Origin: Micrococcaceae bacterium Sec5.7
Lineage (GTDB): Bacteria; Actinomycetota; Actinomycetes; Actinomycetales; Micrococcaceae
Assembly: GCA_039636785.1 (NCBI GenBank)
Contig: CP144169.1
Coordinates: 806,001 to 870,000, forward strand
Direction of reading: 5' to 3'
DNA: 64,000 bases
Part shown: positions 26,104-36,092 of the stretch, piece after piece
Layout of the letters: each line of letters starts with the position of its first letter
How positions within the stretch are numbered: position 1 is the first letter of the stretch
Notes under the pieces: generated by a model
What the model was told of the DNA's origin: nothing
What the model saw: the letters and a program-made list of their open reading frames with translations, nothing else
Database searches by the model: none
Program-made: the position numbers and the translations under genes

Positions 26104-26949
26104 TTAGGCGAAGTCGGACACTGCCGGGTCCGGGCCGATGCGGCCTGCGCCAGCGGCAGTGCGGTCCAGTCCGTTGATTGCCTCGATGTCGGATGCATCC
26201 AGCGTGACGTCGAGTGCTGCGTAGTTTTCGTGGATGCGGGCCTCGGTCACCGACTTGGGGATCACCACGTTTCCGATGGCCAGGTGCCAGGCAATAACAA
26301 CCTGAGCGGGCGTTGCGTTGTGCTTGGCAGCGATCCCGGCGATGGTGGCATCTTCAAGGAGCTCCCCTCCCTGGCCCAGCGGTGACCAGGCCTGTGTCAG
26401 GATTCCCCTCGAGGCGCCGAATTCGCGGAGCGGGCCCTGGCTGAAGTACGGGTGCAGTTCAATCTGGTTGATGGCCGGCACAACGCCCGTCTCATCAATG
26501 AGGCGCTGCAGCCCCTCAACCGTGAAGTTTGCCACGCCGATGCTCTTCACCCGGCCGCGCTTCTGGAGCTCGATCAGGGCCTTCCAGGTGTCAACGTACT
26601 TGTCCTGCTCGGGCTGGAGCCAGTGGATCAGGTACAGGTCCAGGGTTTCCAGGCCCAACCGGTCCATGGACAATTCGAATGCCTCCAGGGTGGATTCGTA
26701 CCCCTGGTCGGAATTCCACAGCTTGGTGGTGACAAACAGTTCCTGAGGCAGCAGGTCCGAGCCTGCAATGGCTCGGCCCACTCCTGCTTCGTTGCCGTAG
26801 ATCTTGGCGGTGTCGATGTGCCGGAAGCCGGCCTCGAAGGCCTGGCGGACAGCCTTTTCCGAGACATCGTCGGCGACTTGCCACACCCCGTAGCCGAGCT
26901 GGGGAATGGTGTTGCCGTCATTGAACGTCAGTGTTGGTGAAAGTGTCAT
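26104..26949 (-). CDS. Aldo/keto reductase
   Basis: A 281-residue NADPH-dependent oxidoreductase of the TIM-barrel AKR family. It resembles the 2,5-diketo-D-gluconate reductase/AKR5 group common in actinobacteria. The catalytic tetrad is present: Asp and Tyr in HIDTAKIYGNE, Lys in TTKLW and His in LIHWL. The cofactor motif VIPKSVTEARIHENYAA is near the C-terminus. The ATG at 26949 has AGGA seven bases upstream. The physiological carbonyl substrate is unknown. Confidence 0.92.
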   Translation of the reverse strand: MTLSPTLTFNDGNTIPQLGYGVWQVADDVSEKAVRQAFEAGFRHIDTAKIYGNEAGVGRAIAGSDLLPQELFVTTKLWNSDQGYESTLEAFELSMDRLGLETLDLYLIHWLQPEQDKYVDTWKALIELQKRGRVKSIGVANFTVEGLQRLIDETGVVPAINQIELHPYFSQGPLREFGASRGILTQAWSPLGQGGELLEDATIAGIAAKHNATPAQVVIAWHLAIGNVVIPKSVTEARIHENYAALDVTLDASDIEAINGLDRTAAGAGRIGPDPAVSDFA

Positions 26950-27034
26950 CCGTTTATCCTGCCAAACGACCGGCCGCTTCAGTAGGGAAAGTGCCCCTCT
27001 AAGCCACACGCGTAACCAGGAATACCAGGCCGAA

Positions 27035-27490
27035 TCAGCCTTCCGCGGCGGCCTCGGCGAGGCGGCGTTCGGCGTCGGTGATCTGCTCAAACACGGATTC
27101 GGCGCGCCTGCGAACGGAAACCGCACCCACCGGAACGGGCCCGACGGCGAGCCGAAGCATAGCGGCTGCCTCGGCCGTGGTGGCAAGGGAATTACCCGCT
27201 TTGGACAGCGAACGGTGCACACCGGCCAGAGCGCCGGGGATGTCCAGCCCGTCACTCGGCGAAATCCGCTGGGCCTCGATGCAGACATTGCGGACCCGCA
27301 AGGAGAGGCCGGCCAGTTCGTTCGCCACTTCCACCAGCTCGCCATACAGCTGTTCGTCTTCCACACCCTCCAGCACCTGGTGATAGCGGTCCAGGCCGCG
27401 GTGGAAGCGGTCGTGGGCGCGGCGCCATAGCCCCGTGCCGAGTTCGGTGTCGTCTTTGCGCCCTTGGCGGGCGGCCGTAAAGAATCCCAA
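27035..27490 (-). CDS. Hypothetical helical protein, TTG start, coupled to bpa
   Basis: A 151-residue mostly helical protein with no membrane helix or known motif. Segments include GLWRRAHDRFHRGLDRYHQVLEG and ELAGLSLRVRNVCIEAQR. The best start is the TTG at 27490, seven bases after the bpa stop. A longer frame to 27595 would overlap bpa and its N-terminus reads as nonsense. The tight spacing suggests shared translation and perhaps a link to proteasome-related proteolysis; that is inference. Confidence 0.6.
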   Translation of the reverse strand: MGFFTAARQGRKDDTELGTGLWRRAHDRFHRGLDRYHQVLEGVEDEQLYGELVEVANELAGLSLRVRNVCIEAQRISPSDGLDIPGALAGVHRSLSKAGNSLATTAEAAAMLRLAVGPVPVGAVSVRRRAESVFEQITDAERRLAEAAAEG

Positions 27491-27497
27491 GCGGAAC

Positions 27498-28166
27498 CTA
27501 CAAGTACTGGCCGGGGCCGTGGTCCGGATCCTCGGGCCGCCTTGGCTTCCACGGATCCGGGCCGGGCCGGGGTGCAGTGGCCCGTTGCGGCTCACCGTTC
27601 TCCCCGATCACAACGCCGGGGGCAATCACCGTTCCGGGCGGCAGCTGCCGCAGCTGAAGCTGGGCGGCGGCGTGTTCCCGGGCAGCGTGCTGGGCTGCAA
27701 TGGCGGTCTGGATGCCGTGGAACAGCCCCTCAAGCCAGCCCACCAGCTGCGCCTGGGCTATGCGGAGCTCCGAATCCGACGGTGTGGCGTTCTCCGGGAA
27801 CGGCAGGCTGATGCGTTCCAGCTCGGCAACCAGTTCCGGAGCCAGTCCGTCCTCGAGTTCCTTGATGGACCGCTCATGGATTTCGGCGAGTCGCCCCCGG
27901 GCGGCATCATCCAGCGGCGCAGACTTCACCTCTTCCAGCAGCTGCCGGATCATGGTGCCTATCCTCATTACCTTGGCAGGCTCATCCACAAGGTCCTGGA
28001 GGTTACCGCCTTTGGATTTTGCGCCGGGCGCCGGCTTGTCCTGCGCCGCGGACGCCCGGGAGCCGTCGTCGAGCGTTGTACCCTCCACCGGGATGTCCTC
28101 ACCCGGCTGGGATTCGGGCCCCGAAAAGGTCCGGGAGTCAGACTGAGTGTCGTTCGGATCGCTCAT
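27498..28166 (-). CDS. bpa: Bacterial proteasome activator Bpa (PafE-like)
   Basis: A 222-residue protein matching the ATP-independent proteasome activator of actinobacteria (DUF2587; Rv3780 in Mycobacterium tuberculosis). A disordered acidic N-terminus (1-50) is followed by the four-helix ring-forming core (KVMRIGTMIRQLLEEVKSAPLD to about 165, with QLVGWLEGLFHGIQ). A Pro-rich tail ends in GQYL. That C-terminal GQYL inserts into the 20S alpha-ring pockets and opens the gate. It implies the genome also encodes a 20S proteasome, which is not in this window. Confidence 0.93.
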   Translation of the reverse strand: MSDPNDTQSDSRTFSGPESQPGEDIPVEGTTLDDGSRASAAQDKPAPGAKSKGGNLQDLVDEPAKVMRIGTMIRQLLEEVKSAPLDDAARGRLAEIHERSIKELEDGLAPELVAELERISLPFPENATPSDSELRIAQAQLVGWLEGLFHGIQTAIAAQHAAREHAAAQLQLRQLPPGTVIAPGVVIGENGEPQRATAPRPGPDPWKPRRPEDPDHGPGQYL

Positions 28167-28204
28167 GCGTTCATACTCTCACGAGCCGATGACAAGGGGT
28201 CCGG

Positions 28205-28669
28205 TCAATGAACTACCTTGACCAGTATTTCGCCCTCATCCGCAGCGAAGCCGCATTTCCGGTAGAAGCCGACCGCGTAGGTATTGGCAGGGACCCATAC
28301 TTCCTCCACTGCGTTCTCCTTCATCCAGGCCTCCATGCCGGCCAGCAAGGCACTGCCGATCCCGTACCTCCGCCTGTCCACGTGAGTGCCCATTTCCATC
28401 AGCAGGAGTTCTGCCCAAGGGCCGGCCGTACGACGTCGTTGCACGCAACAATGCAGGAATCCCACCACCTGCTGGCCCTCCTCGGCCAGCCAGAACAGAA
28501 CGGTGGGATCCCCCAGGAAGTCCCGGGCGCCGTCGAGTGTTAAAGCTCCCGACGGCTCCCCGCCGGGATCCTCATCAAACAGGTTGTCGGCTTCGGACAG
28601 CCGGTTGAACAGCACGGCGTCGCCGGGCCCGATCCGCCGGATGGTCACACCAGCAGGCAGTGCAGCCAT
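28205..28669 (-). CDS. GNAT-family N-acetyltransferase
   Basis: A 154-residue acetyl-CoA-dependent acetyltransferase. Motif A has DRRRYGIGSALLAGM for the pyrophosphate of CoA. Strand 5 to helix 4 gives EEVWVPANTYAVGFYRKCGF, the usual C-terminal half. The substrate is unknown. It is 1 bp downstream of the YbdD-like gene, so it lies at the end of the cstA run. Confidence 0.85.
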   Translation of the reverse strand: MAALPAGVTIRRIGPGDAVLFNRLSEADNLFDEDPGGEPSGALTLDGARDFLGDPTVLFWLAEEGQQVVGFLHCCVQRRRTAGPWAELLLMEMGTHVDRRRYGIGSALLAGMEAWMKENAVEEVWVPANTYAVGFYRKCGFAADEGEILVKVVH

Positions 28670-28670
28670 G

Positions 28671-28871
28671 TCAGCAGCACCTGCCCTGCGGGTTGCTGTC
28701 CTGACGATCCATCCGGTCGCGCCAGAAATCGCGTTCCGTCATGGGCGGCGCGTCATGACCGGTGGATCCATGATGCTCGAGGTACTTGGCGTACGCATCC
28801 GCGCCCATAACGCCCGTCAAATAGCGGGCAAATCCGCGGAAACCGGCAACCACCGCGTTCACCTGCAGCAC
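28671..28871 (-). CDS. YbdD/YjiX family protein (CstA partner)
   Basis: A 66-residue protein with the family pattern GFRGFARYLTGVMGADAYAKYLEHH and a terminal DFWRDRMDRQ. Members are encoded next to CstA-type transporters and thought to assist them. Cys-Cys are the last residues. The GTG at 28871 lies seven bases after the cstA stop, showing an operon. Confidence 0.9.
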   Translation of the reverse strand: MLQVNAVVAGFRGFARYLTGVMGADAYAKYLEHHGSTGHDAPPMTERDFWRDRMDRQDSNPQGRCC

Positions 28872-28878
28872 GTCTTCA

Positions 28879-31179
28879 TCAGTGGTGCCCGGACTTTTCG
28901 AGCCGCTGCCCCGCAGGCAGTTTTTTCCATTCGGCCATGATCTCGCGCTCGGCGGCGGTGGGAATCAGACCTGCAGGAGCGAAGACCCGCGAGGCCCTTG
29001 GCCGGTCCTCATTGTCCATGTTGGGGGTGCCCGCGGCCCGGTTGCCGAATGCCTTGATGGTGGCCAGGACCGCGGTGACGATCACGATGATGCTGAGCAC
29101 CACAAAGATCACGGACAGCCAGCCCTGGATCATGGTGTTGCGGACCACGGCTTCCATGGCAGCAGCGGTCTTGGCAGTGCCGAACGAGGTCTTGCCTGCC
29201 TCGAGCGCCTTCGAGAAGGCCGCGTTGTTCGCGAAGTAGCCGACAGCCGGAACCTCGGAGAAGATCTTCTGGAAGCTGGCTGTGATGGTGACAACCGCCG
29301 CGAAGGCCAACGGGACCGCAACGATCCACAGGTACTTGAACGCGCCCCTCTTGGCCGCGATGGCCATACAAACCGCCAGGGCAATGGCAGCGAGCAGCTG
29401 GTTGGCGATGCCGAACAGCGGGAACAGCGTGTTAATGCCGCCGAGCGGATCCGTGACGCCCATCAGCAGCACCGCGCCCCACGCACCCACCATCACCGCG
29501 GTGCAAACCCAGGCCCCGGGCCGCCATGAGGCCTCCTTGAACCTGGGCACAAAGTTGCCGATCGAATCCTGCAACATGAACCGTGCAACACGGGTGCCGG
29601 CGTCGACTGCTGTGAGGATGAAAAGTGCCTCAAACATGATGGCAAAGTGGTACCAGAAAGCCATCATGGACGTGCCGCCGATGAACTGCTGCATGATGTG
29701 TGCCAGTCCCACGGCCAGAGTTGGCGCGCCTCCGGAACGCGAGATGATGCTTTCCTCGCCCACGTTGGCCGCAGTCTGGGCGAGGACATCCGGGGTGATG
29801 TTGACGCCGGCCAGGCCCAGGCTGTTAACCCAGGCTGCGGCTGTTTCGACGGTGCCGCCGGTAAGCGCCAGAGGTGCGTTCATGGCGAAGTAGATGCCGC
29901 GGTCAATGGAGATTGCCGCCACGAGGGCCATGATGGCCACGAAGGACTCCATCAGCATGCCGCCGTAGCCGATGAAGCGGGTCTGGCGTTCCTTCTCGAT
30001 CAGCTTGGGCGTGGTGCCAGAGGAGATGAGTGCGTGGAAGCCGGACAGGGCGCCACACGCGATGGTGACGAACAGGAACGGGAACAGCGCCCCGGAGAAC
30101 ACCGGCCCGTTGTCCCGGCTCGCGAACTCACTGAAGGCCGGGACGGTGATTTCGGGGCGGACCACAATGATGGCCAGCGCCAGCATCACGATCACGCCGA
30201 TCTTCATGAACGTGGAGAGGTAATCGCGTGGCGCCAGGAGCAGCCAGACGGGCAGAATAGCGGCAATGAAGCCGTAGACAATGAGCCCCCAGGCAAGGGT
30301 GACCTTGTCCAGATGGAAGAACGCTGCACCCCATTCGGTGCCGGCCACTGCCCCGCCGCCGATGATGGCGGCCATCAGCAGGACAAAGCCGATCAGGGAA
30401 ACCTCCATGACCTTGCCCGGACGGATGTACCGCAGGTACACGCCCATGAACAGGGCGATGGGGATGGTCATGCCCACGGAGAAAACACCCCAGGGGCTTT
30501 CGCCCAGGGCATTCACGACGACGAGCGCCAGGATCGCCACGATGATCACCATGATCAGCAGCGTGGCTACCAGGGCAGCGGTGCCACCGATGGCACCGAG
30601 TTCCTCGCGCGCCATCTGCCCCAGTGACCGGCCGCCGCGGCGCATGGAGAAGAACATCACCAGGTAGTCCTGGACAGCACCCGCCAGCACGACGCCGATG
30701 ATGATCCAGACAGTGCCCGGCAGGTACCCCATCTGGGCCGCAATGATGGGCCCCACCAGGGGTCCCGCGCCGGCGATGGCGGCAAAATGGTGGCCGAACA
30801 GGACGTTGCGGTCAGTGCGGACGTAGTCCTTCCCGTCAGCCTTGTACTCCGCCGGGGTTGCCCGACGGTCATTGGGCTTGAGCAGGTACTTCTCGATGAA
30901 TTTGGAGTAGAACCGGTAGCCGATGAGGTAGGTGCAGACTGACGCGAACACGAACCAGATGGCGTTGACGGTTTCGCCGCGGACCACGGCAAGGATGAAC
31001 CAGGCCACACCGCCCAGCAGCGAAATGGCGGCCCAGATGGCGATCTTGGCGGGGGTCCATTTTCGTTCGTCGGCTTCGCGGGCGGCGACGTCCACGGACG
31101 TCGGCGGGAGCGAAGGATCCGGTGTGAGTGGATCCTTCAGTTTTGTGGCGCGCAGCTTTCCATCAGACATTCTGCCCAT
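28879..31179 (-). CDS. cstA: Carbon starvation protein CstA (pyruvate/peptide transporter)
   Basis: A 766-residue inner-membrane protein with about 16-18 hydrophobic helices. Family motifs are clear: NVLFGHHFAAIAGAGPLVGP near residue 140, then PGTVWIIIGVVLAGAVQDY and ISSGTTPKLIEKE. CstA proteins import pyruvate or peptides and are induced on carbon limitation. The ATG at 31179 has AAGGAGG four bases upstream; an ATG at 31170 is less well placed. It heads the run cstA, ybdD-like, GNAT. Confidence 0.95.
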   Translation of the reverse strand: MGRMSDGKLRATKLKDPLTPDPSLPPTSVDVAAREADERKWTPAKIAIWAAISLLGGVAWFILAVVRGETVNAIWFVFASVCTYLIGYRFYSKFIEKYLLKPNDRRATPAEYKADGKDYVRTDRNVLFGHHFAAIAGAGPLVGPIIAAQMGYLPGTVWIIIGVVLAGAVQDYLVMFFSMRRGGRSLGQMAREELGAIGGTAALVATLLIMVIIVAILALVVVNALGESPWGVFSVGMTIPIALFMGVYLRYIRPGKVMEVSLIGFVLLMAAIIGGGAVAGTEWGAAFFHLDKVTLAWGLIVYGFIAAILPVWLLLAPRDYLSTFMKIGVIVMLALAIIVVRPEITVPAFSEFASRDNGPVFSGALFPFLFVTIACGALSGFHALISSGTTPKLIEKERQTRFIGYGGMLMESFVAIMALVAAISIDRGIYFAMNAPLALTGGTVETAAAWVNSLGLAGVNITPDVLAQTAANVGEESIISRSGGAPTLAVGLAHIMQQFIGGTSMMAFWYHFAIMFEALFILTAVDAGTRVARFMLQDSIGNFVPRFKEASWRPGAWVCTAVMVGAWGAVLLMGVTDPLGGINTLFPLFGIANQLLAAIALAVCMAIAAKRGAFKYLWIVAVPLAFAAVVTITASFQKIFSEVPAVGYFANNAAFSKALEAGKTSFGTAKTAAAMEAVVRNTMIQGWLSVIFVVLSIIVIVTAVLATIKAFGNRAAGTPNMDNEDRPRASRVFAPAGLIPTAAEREIMAEWKKLPAGQRLEKSGHH

Positions 31180-31324
31180 GTCTCCTCCTTGAGATTCCCA
31201 GCTCCAGTGATGTGCTCCAAGGCACCCTACCAACACGGGTGCTGCTTGGCACGGCTTTCGACGCGCTGCCTGTGGCGTCGCGGCGAACGGCGGTGCGGGG
31301 TCGACGAGCGGGGTTTCGGCCGGC

Positions 31325-34210
31325 TCAACCACCGGCGGTGCGGCGCGACATGGGCAGCCTGGCCCGGGTGAAGAGCCAGGCCAGGGCGCTTCCTGTCAGC
31401 GGCACTGCGATGAGGAGGGCAAGGAGCTGCAGCCACGGGATTTCCGGCGCCGCATACATCCGCGTCGCAGCAACCACCAGGGCCGCCGGCACCACACCGG
31501 CGGCGAGCCCCAGCATGGTTCCCAGCGCCGCCGTCATCAGGGCTTGTCCGCCCGCCAGTGCCTTGCGCAAACGGGGTGGGGCGCCGACTCCAGCCAGCGT
31601 CATGTGGTCACTGCGGGCATCGGCGAGCGCCAGACCCGTGGTGATTCCGGCCGCGCTGAGCGTGATGAGGGCGCTGAGGCCAACGATCAGCCAGAGCCAG
31701 TAGGAGTCGTCACGGTCGTTGCCCTCTTCCACACGGAATCCGATTCCCTGGATTCCGTGGATTTCGGCGAGCGCCGAGGCTGCTTTGTCCGTATCCGCTG
31801 CACCTGGCGTTTCAGACAACTGGACCAGAACTGAGGTCTCGTCAAATCTGATACCCAGACTGGACGCTGTGTCCGGGGAGATAACACCGTAGTAAGGGGC
31901 GGGATCTTCCGGAGCTTCGACCACTGCAGCCACCGCGTGATCCTTGACAGACTCGTAGACGGGCCCGTTGGGACCCCACTTCACTGGTGCCCTGATGTCA
32001 TAGCCCTGCAGAGTGGCCCGTCCGTCACCGACGAAGATCCGGTTGCTTGCCACTATTCCTCCGTGGTCCAGAACCGCCAGCGCAGCCGCGCCTGGTTCAC
32101 GCCCCAGTACGGCACGCAGCTCATCAGCACCGCCCACTATGAGCTGGGGAAGCTGGCCTACGATTCCGGGCGGATACATTGCGCCCTGGCAACGCCAGTC
32201 AGAGGCATCCTTCGTCCTCCCGTCGGTCGTAACGGGGCACGCGTTGCCTTGCGGAATGGCGAGCCGGTACTGGGTGCAGGCACTAAGGCCGGGAGTGTCG
32301 CCCGTGCCGGATGATTCCGCGGAGGCATCCGGGGGGACTGACCCCATGATGCAGTCCGGTGTCACTGCGGCATGCAGCGCCTGCGTCCAGCTCACCGTTC
32401 CGAGCTCCCGCTGGAGAGTTGCCTCGATCGTTTTCGCGTCAATGGGAGCGCCGCCACCGGCATATCCGGCTGCCGTCATGGAGCCGGCATCCGTCAGACC
32501 CACAACTGCCTGGTTCTTCAGTGCGGACCAGAAGTGAGTGCTCTTGTCATCCTCCAACTGGCTCGCCGCGACCACCATTACCGCGCTGGCCAGGGTGGCC
32601 GCCGCGAGGATCGCGGCCACAGCTGGCACTGTACGGCTCCTGTTGCGGGCCGAATCGCGCGCGGCCATCCGCAACGGCAGCGGCAACCACCCGGTACGAG
32701 ATGTCAGGAGCGCGACGAAGCTGCCGGTCAGCAGCACCAGAGCCGTCACCGTGAGGACGGCGCCGCCGATCATCAGGCCGGCCACCAGCGGAGCCCGGGA
32801 CATCAGCACCTCAAGCTCATCCCCCACCAGCCCCAGGCAGGCCCCGGAGGCCAGCAGCAATACAGCCAAAGCCAGCAGGATCACACCGATTCTCGCCGGC
32901 CATCGCCCGGTCACCGATGGAACCCGGCCCGATTTCAACGCACCCAGTACGGCCTGTCTGGCAACCTGGCGCGCAGGGACCAACGCTGCGAGAGCACAGG
33001 CCAGAAGGCCCATGGCCATGGCGGCTGCGATCAGGAGGCTGTCCGGGTGAAAGCCGGGGAGGCGCACCGAGCCTTGGTAGCGCGCCGCTGCAACCACAGC
33101 CGCAGCACCGGCAGTTCCGAGAACAGCCCCGCATACAACGGCCACGGCACCGAGCCAGAGCCCGGCGGCCGTCACTACCGCCCTGACGGTAGTGGCTTCA
33201 GCACCGGAGGCGGCGAGCAGGGCGAGTTCACGGACCTGCCGCTTGGCGCCTACGGCGAAGGCGGCACCGGCAAGGAGCCCCACTTCCAACAGCGCGAGCG
33301 CACCGATCAGCCCACCGATCAGGTATGAACCCCACAGCTGCGGAGCGTAGGCGTAGACCGGCGTATCGCCCAGTTCAGCGCGCGACGGCGGGTCGAGAGC
33401 CACGCTCCGCGACAGGACTGCGACCCCGGCCCTGTTCAGTTCCCGGATCTGCGCCCACGTCACCGGTTCAGGGCCCACGAGGTAGTACAGCGTCTCCGCA
33501 GTGCCGGCCTGAGGAGCGCCCGCTCCAGCGGCTTCCTCAGGTGTCCCTTGCCCTTGTCTGAGGAACAGGATGGCATTGCCGTCCGAATATGTGGCGTCCC
33601 GCAACTTGCCGACGGCAGCGAAGGTACCGGCCGACGTCGTGAGCTTCTCCCCCAGCTTGAGGCTGAACCGCTCCAGCAGGCCGCGCGAAACCAGCACTTC
33701 GTCTGCGGTTTCGGGCGCCCGGCCTTCCATCAGCGTGTACTTGCCGGCAAAGGCAGGGTTGAGTGCGTCAACTTCCTTGCTCATGAGGCGGACGTCGGCC
33801 GCGCCAACCCTGGCGGTGAGGGTCAGCTGGGTTTCCGTGAGGACCTGGTACCCGGCTGGGATGGCGTCCTTGGGACTCGTCGGGGTGAAGTCAGGATCCG
33901 GATCGCTCCGCGTGGTTCCGTACGTGGTGTCCACCACGTGGTCCTGGACCATCTCCGTGTTGTAGGCATGCATGTCCCGGAACCGGGCCTGCGTATTGCC
34001 CAGCTGGAACCGGGCGCGTTCAGCCGGTGTCTCCTGCATGCTCTGCGCAAGCGTCGCGGCTCCGCTCATGCCCGCCACGGGCAGCATGATGAGCAGGATG
34101 ATCAGCAGGGAACGGCCCCTATGCCTGCGAATGTCCCGCCGCGCCATCCGCATGGCCACGCGGAAGCTGTGCCGGCGCCCGCCGGGCACCGGTTTGAGAT
34201 CAAGCGCCAT
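31325..34210 (-). CDS. FtsX/MacB-type ABC transporter permease
   Basis: A 961-residue membrane protein. An N-terminal helix follows [20 protein letters not shown], a large extracellular segment comes next, and two FtsX-like blocks of membrane helices lie in the middle and C-terminal parts. About 10 helices are seen overall. Its ATG is one base after the stop of the ATPase gene, so it is the permease of that exporter. Members export lipids or peptides, or act in envelope stress; the cargo is unknown here. Confidence 0.88.
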   Translation of the reverse strand: MALDLKPVPGGRRHSFRVAMRMARRDIRRHRGRSLLIILLIMLPVAGMSGAATLAQSMQETPAERARFQLGNTQARFRDMHAYNTEMVQDHVVDTTYGTTRSDPDPDFTPTSPKDAIPAGYQVLTETQLTLTARVGAADVRLMSKEVDALNPAFAGKYTLMEGRAPETADEVLVSRGLLERFSLKLGEKLTTSAGTFAAVGKLRDATYSDGNAILFLRQGQGTPEEAAGAGAPQAGTAETLYYLVGPEPVTWAQIRELNRAGVAVLSRSVALDPPSRAELGDTPVYAYAPQLWGSYLIGGLIGALALLEVGLLAGAAFAVGAKRQVRELALLAASGAEATTVRAVVTAAGLWLGAVAVVCGAVLGTAGAAAVVAAARYQGSVRLPGFHPDSLLIAAAMAMGLLACALAALVPARQVARQAVLGALKSGRVPSVTGRWPARIGVILLALAVLLLASGACLGLVGDELEVLMSRAPLVAGLMIGGAVLTVTALVLLTGSFVALLTSRTGWLPLPLRMAARDSARNRSRTVPAVAAILAAATLASAVMVVAASQLEDDKSTHFWSALKNQAVVGLTDAGSMTAAGYAGGGAPIDAKTIEATLQRELGTVSWTQALHAAVTPDCIMGSVPPDASAESSGTGDTPGLSACTQYRLAIPQGNACPVTTDGRTKDASDWRCQGAMYPPGIVGQLPQLIVGGADELRAVLGREPGAAALAVLDHGGIVASNRIFVGDGRATLQGYDIRAPVKWGPNGPVYESVKDHAVAAVVEAPEDPAPYYGVISPDTASSLGIRFDETSVLVQLSETPGAADTDKAASALAEIHGIQGIGFRVEEGNDRDDSYWLWLIVGLSALITLSAAGITTGLALADARSDHMTLAGVGAPPRLRKALAGGQALMTAALGTMLGLAAGVVPAALVVAATRMYAAPEIPWLQLLALLIAVPLTGSALAWLFTRARLPMSRRTAGG

Positions 34211-34211
34211 T

Positions 34212-34949
34212 TCAGGGGCCGGCCGAGGCCAGTAACATGGCGGGATCGTGCATGGCAGCGGCCTGGTCCACAATCCGGCCGTCCCGGATGAACACCACAC
34301 GGTCCGCCCACGCGGCATGGCGGGCCTCATGGGTCACCAGCATCACGGCTGCGCCGGCATCAGCCCGGGCCCGCAGCACCTCCATCACGCCCTGGCCCGT
34401 GGTCGAGTCAAGGGCGCCGGTGGGCTCATCGGCCAGAATCAGCCGCCGCTCCCCCACGATGGCGCGGGCAATGGCCACACGCTGCTGCTGCCCCCCGGAC
34501 ATCTGGTCCATATAGCGGTCCGCGAGCTCGGGAATCCCAACCTGCCGCAGCGAATCGAGTGCCTGCCGGTGCGCTTTCCTGGCCTGGATCCCGTCCAGCT
34601 CCAGGGGCAGGGCCACGTTTTCCGCCGCAGTCAGGGTGGGGACCAGGTTGAAGTCCTGGAAGACGTAGCCGACGGCGCGGCGGCGCAGCCGCGCGAGCCC
34701 GTTCAGTCCCAGCCCCGCAAGGGGAGTGGACTCCACAAAGACACCACCCGACGTCGGCCGGTCCAGCCCGCCGGCCAGCGCCAGCAGCGAGGACTTACCC
34801 GAACCCGACGGCCCCATCACGGCAACAAACTCGCCGGCGCTGACGGTGAGATCCACGTCGCGGAGTGCGGCGACCGCCGTCGCCCCTTCACCGAACGTCC
34901 TGCAGACCCTAGCGAGTTCCAGGACCTGATGGGGCCCGTGGGCGCTCAT
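34212..34949 (-). CDS. ABC transporter ATP-binding protein (MacB/LolD-like)
   Basis: A 245-residue ATPase with Walker [11 protein letters not shown]-loop FQDFNLVP, signature [14 protein letters not shown], Walker B LILADEP and H-loop THE. The pattern is the LolD/MacB/FtsE type that pairs with FtsX-fold permeases. Its start overlaps the PadR stop by four bases (ATGA), so regulator, ATPase and permease form one operon. Confidence 0.95.
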   Translation of the reverse strand: MSAHGPHQVLELARVCRTFGEGATAVAALRDVDLTVSAGEFVAVMGPSGSGKSSLLALAGGLDRPTSGGVFVESTPLAGLGLNGLARLRRRAVGYVFQDFNLVPTLTAAENVALPLELDGIQARKAHRQALDSLRQVGIPELADRYMDQMSGGQQQRVAIARAIVGERRLILADEPTGALDSTTGQGVMEVLRARADAGAAVMLVTHEARHAAWADRVVFIRDGRIVDQAAAMHDPAMLLASAGP

Positions 34950-35560
34950 CGGCGCGTGTCCGCTATGAGCGGGGAGGCATCCTCCACAGTGACCCCGTTG
35001 GACGGTTTACGTATTGCGCTCCTGGTGCCGGCAGTCTGTGCCAGCTGCACCATCCGGGCCTCGCAGAGATCGAGCCACCGGACTTCCGCCTCGGTCTGGA
35101 AGATGAGCGAGTCCAGCACCAGCAGCCAGGCGGTATCCGCGGTGCGCTGGTTCACTGCCGTATCCCGCCGGGACCTGGTGTAATCCTGCAGGGCCCGGAT
35201 GGAGGCCACGCGCTGGGCCTGGATGATGGATTCCACGTCCACACCGGGCAGCGTGACGGCGAGCGCGAGTTTGATGGCGAGCTCGTTGCGTGGCGGGTTG
35301 CTGCGCTCAACGGGCGTGGTGAACCAGCCCTGGACCTCGGCCTTCCCGGCCGCGGTGATGCTGTAGACCACGTGGCCCTCGCCGTCGCCGCCGTCGTTCC
35401 TGACCAGACCGTCACGTTCCAGCCGGTCCAGGGTGGTGTAGACCTGCCCGATGTTCAGGGGCCAGGTGGAACCGGTACGGTCCTCGAACTCGACCCTGAG
35501 CTGGTAACCGTAACGCGGCTGGTCCTGCAGCAGGGCGAGAAGGCTGTGGCGGATGGACAT
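34946..35560 (-). CDS. PadR-family transcriptional regulator
   Basis: A 204-residue repressor. Residues 1-85 are the winged helix (SLLALLQDQPRYGYQL, VYTTLDRLERDGLV), and a C-terminal helical dimerisation domain of the vir-type follows. The ATG at 35560 has GAGGAG upstream. It is the first gene of an operon with an ABC exporter, the usual arrangement in which PadR senses the exported compound and represses its own operon. A palindromic operator lies directly upstream. Confidence 0.92.
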   Translation of the reverse strand: MSIRHSLLALLQDQPRYGYQLRVEFEDRTGSTWPLNIGQVYTTLDRLERDGLVRNDGGDGEGHVVYSITAAGKAEVQGWFTTPVERSNPPRNELAIKLALAVTLPGVDVESIIQAQRVASIRALQDYTRSRRDTAVNQRTADTAWLLVLDSLIFQTEAEVRWLDLCEARMVQLAQTAGTRSAIRKPSNGVTVEDASPLIADTRR

Positions 35561-35584
35561 GCTGCTCCTCGCGGTGGAAAGACT

Positions 35585-35621
35585 GCGGTATGCACAAACC
35601 CCCAAGATCCGTGCATACCGC
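35585..35621. promoter_or_regulatory. Probable PadR operator: 11-bp perfect inverted repeat
   Basis: GCGGTATGCAC (35585-35595) and its exact complement GTGCATACCGC (35611-35621) are separated by 15 bp. The site lies 24-60 bp before the PadR start, where the operon promoter should be. Confidence 0.75.
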
Positions 35622-35714
35622 GTATGGAATGACTCTAGCCGCTTTTTACCGCGTGGGCAATACCCGGTATCCAACCGTGCCAGGGGTGTGAGTGTTAGCC
35701 AGAGTTAACCGGCC

Positions 35715-36070
35715 TGCCCCGTCCGCTTCCAATGCGGAGGCTGCACCTTCTTCAGATCCGACCCTCACACCTGCCGGACCTGAAAGCGCATCTGGAACGC
35801 ATGCGAGAAGACCTCGCCTGGCAGGTCGCCCAGAACCTCCGCCCCTCCCTGATCACCGACACCAGGATCGAAATCGAACCCTTCGCGACCCTTGTCGGGG
35901 CACAGGAAACAAGACTCGCTGACCTTGCCCCAGGCGAACGGGAATCCATCCAGGACGCCTCCGGCGTCCTCCGGCGGCTCCGTTCCGGCATACCGACCGC
36001 CATAGAGAAACCCTTCATCCCGGTCGGAAGCCTCAGGATCAGACCCGGCAACAACGAGGACGAACAGTGA
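35715..36070 (+). pseudogene. Tn554-type tyrosine recombinase, C-terminal remnant
   Basis: Starting at 35715 one frame encodes CPVRFQCGGCTFFRSDP, a Cys-rich element typical of the C-terminal end of Tn554 TnpA/TnpB-like integrases. The text continues in a second frame from about 35764 with SHLPDLKAHLERMREDLAWQ to a stop at 36070. So the catalytic domain is absent and the remaining end is frameshifted. The next gene is a TnpC-like protein, as in Tn554 modules. Confidence 0.7.
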
Positions 36071-36092
36071 ATGCTCAGCCGAAGCAGCAGCC

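Noticed and set aside
26950-27552. N-terminal extension of the aldo/keto reductase frame
   Set aside because: The AKR fold starts at 26949 with a good ribosome binding site; the extension overlaps another gene in noise.
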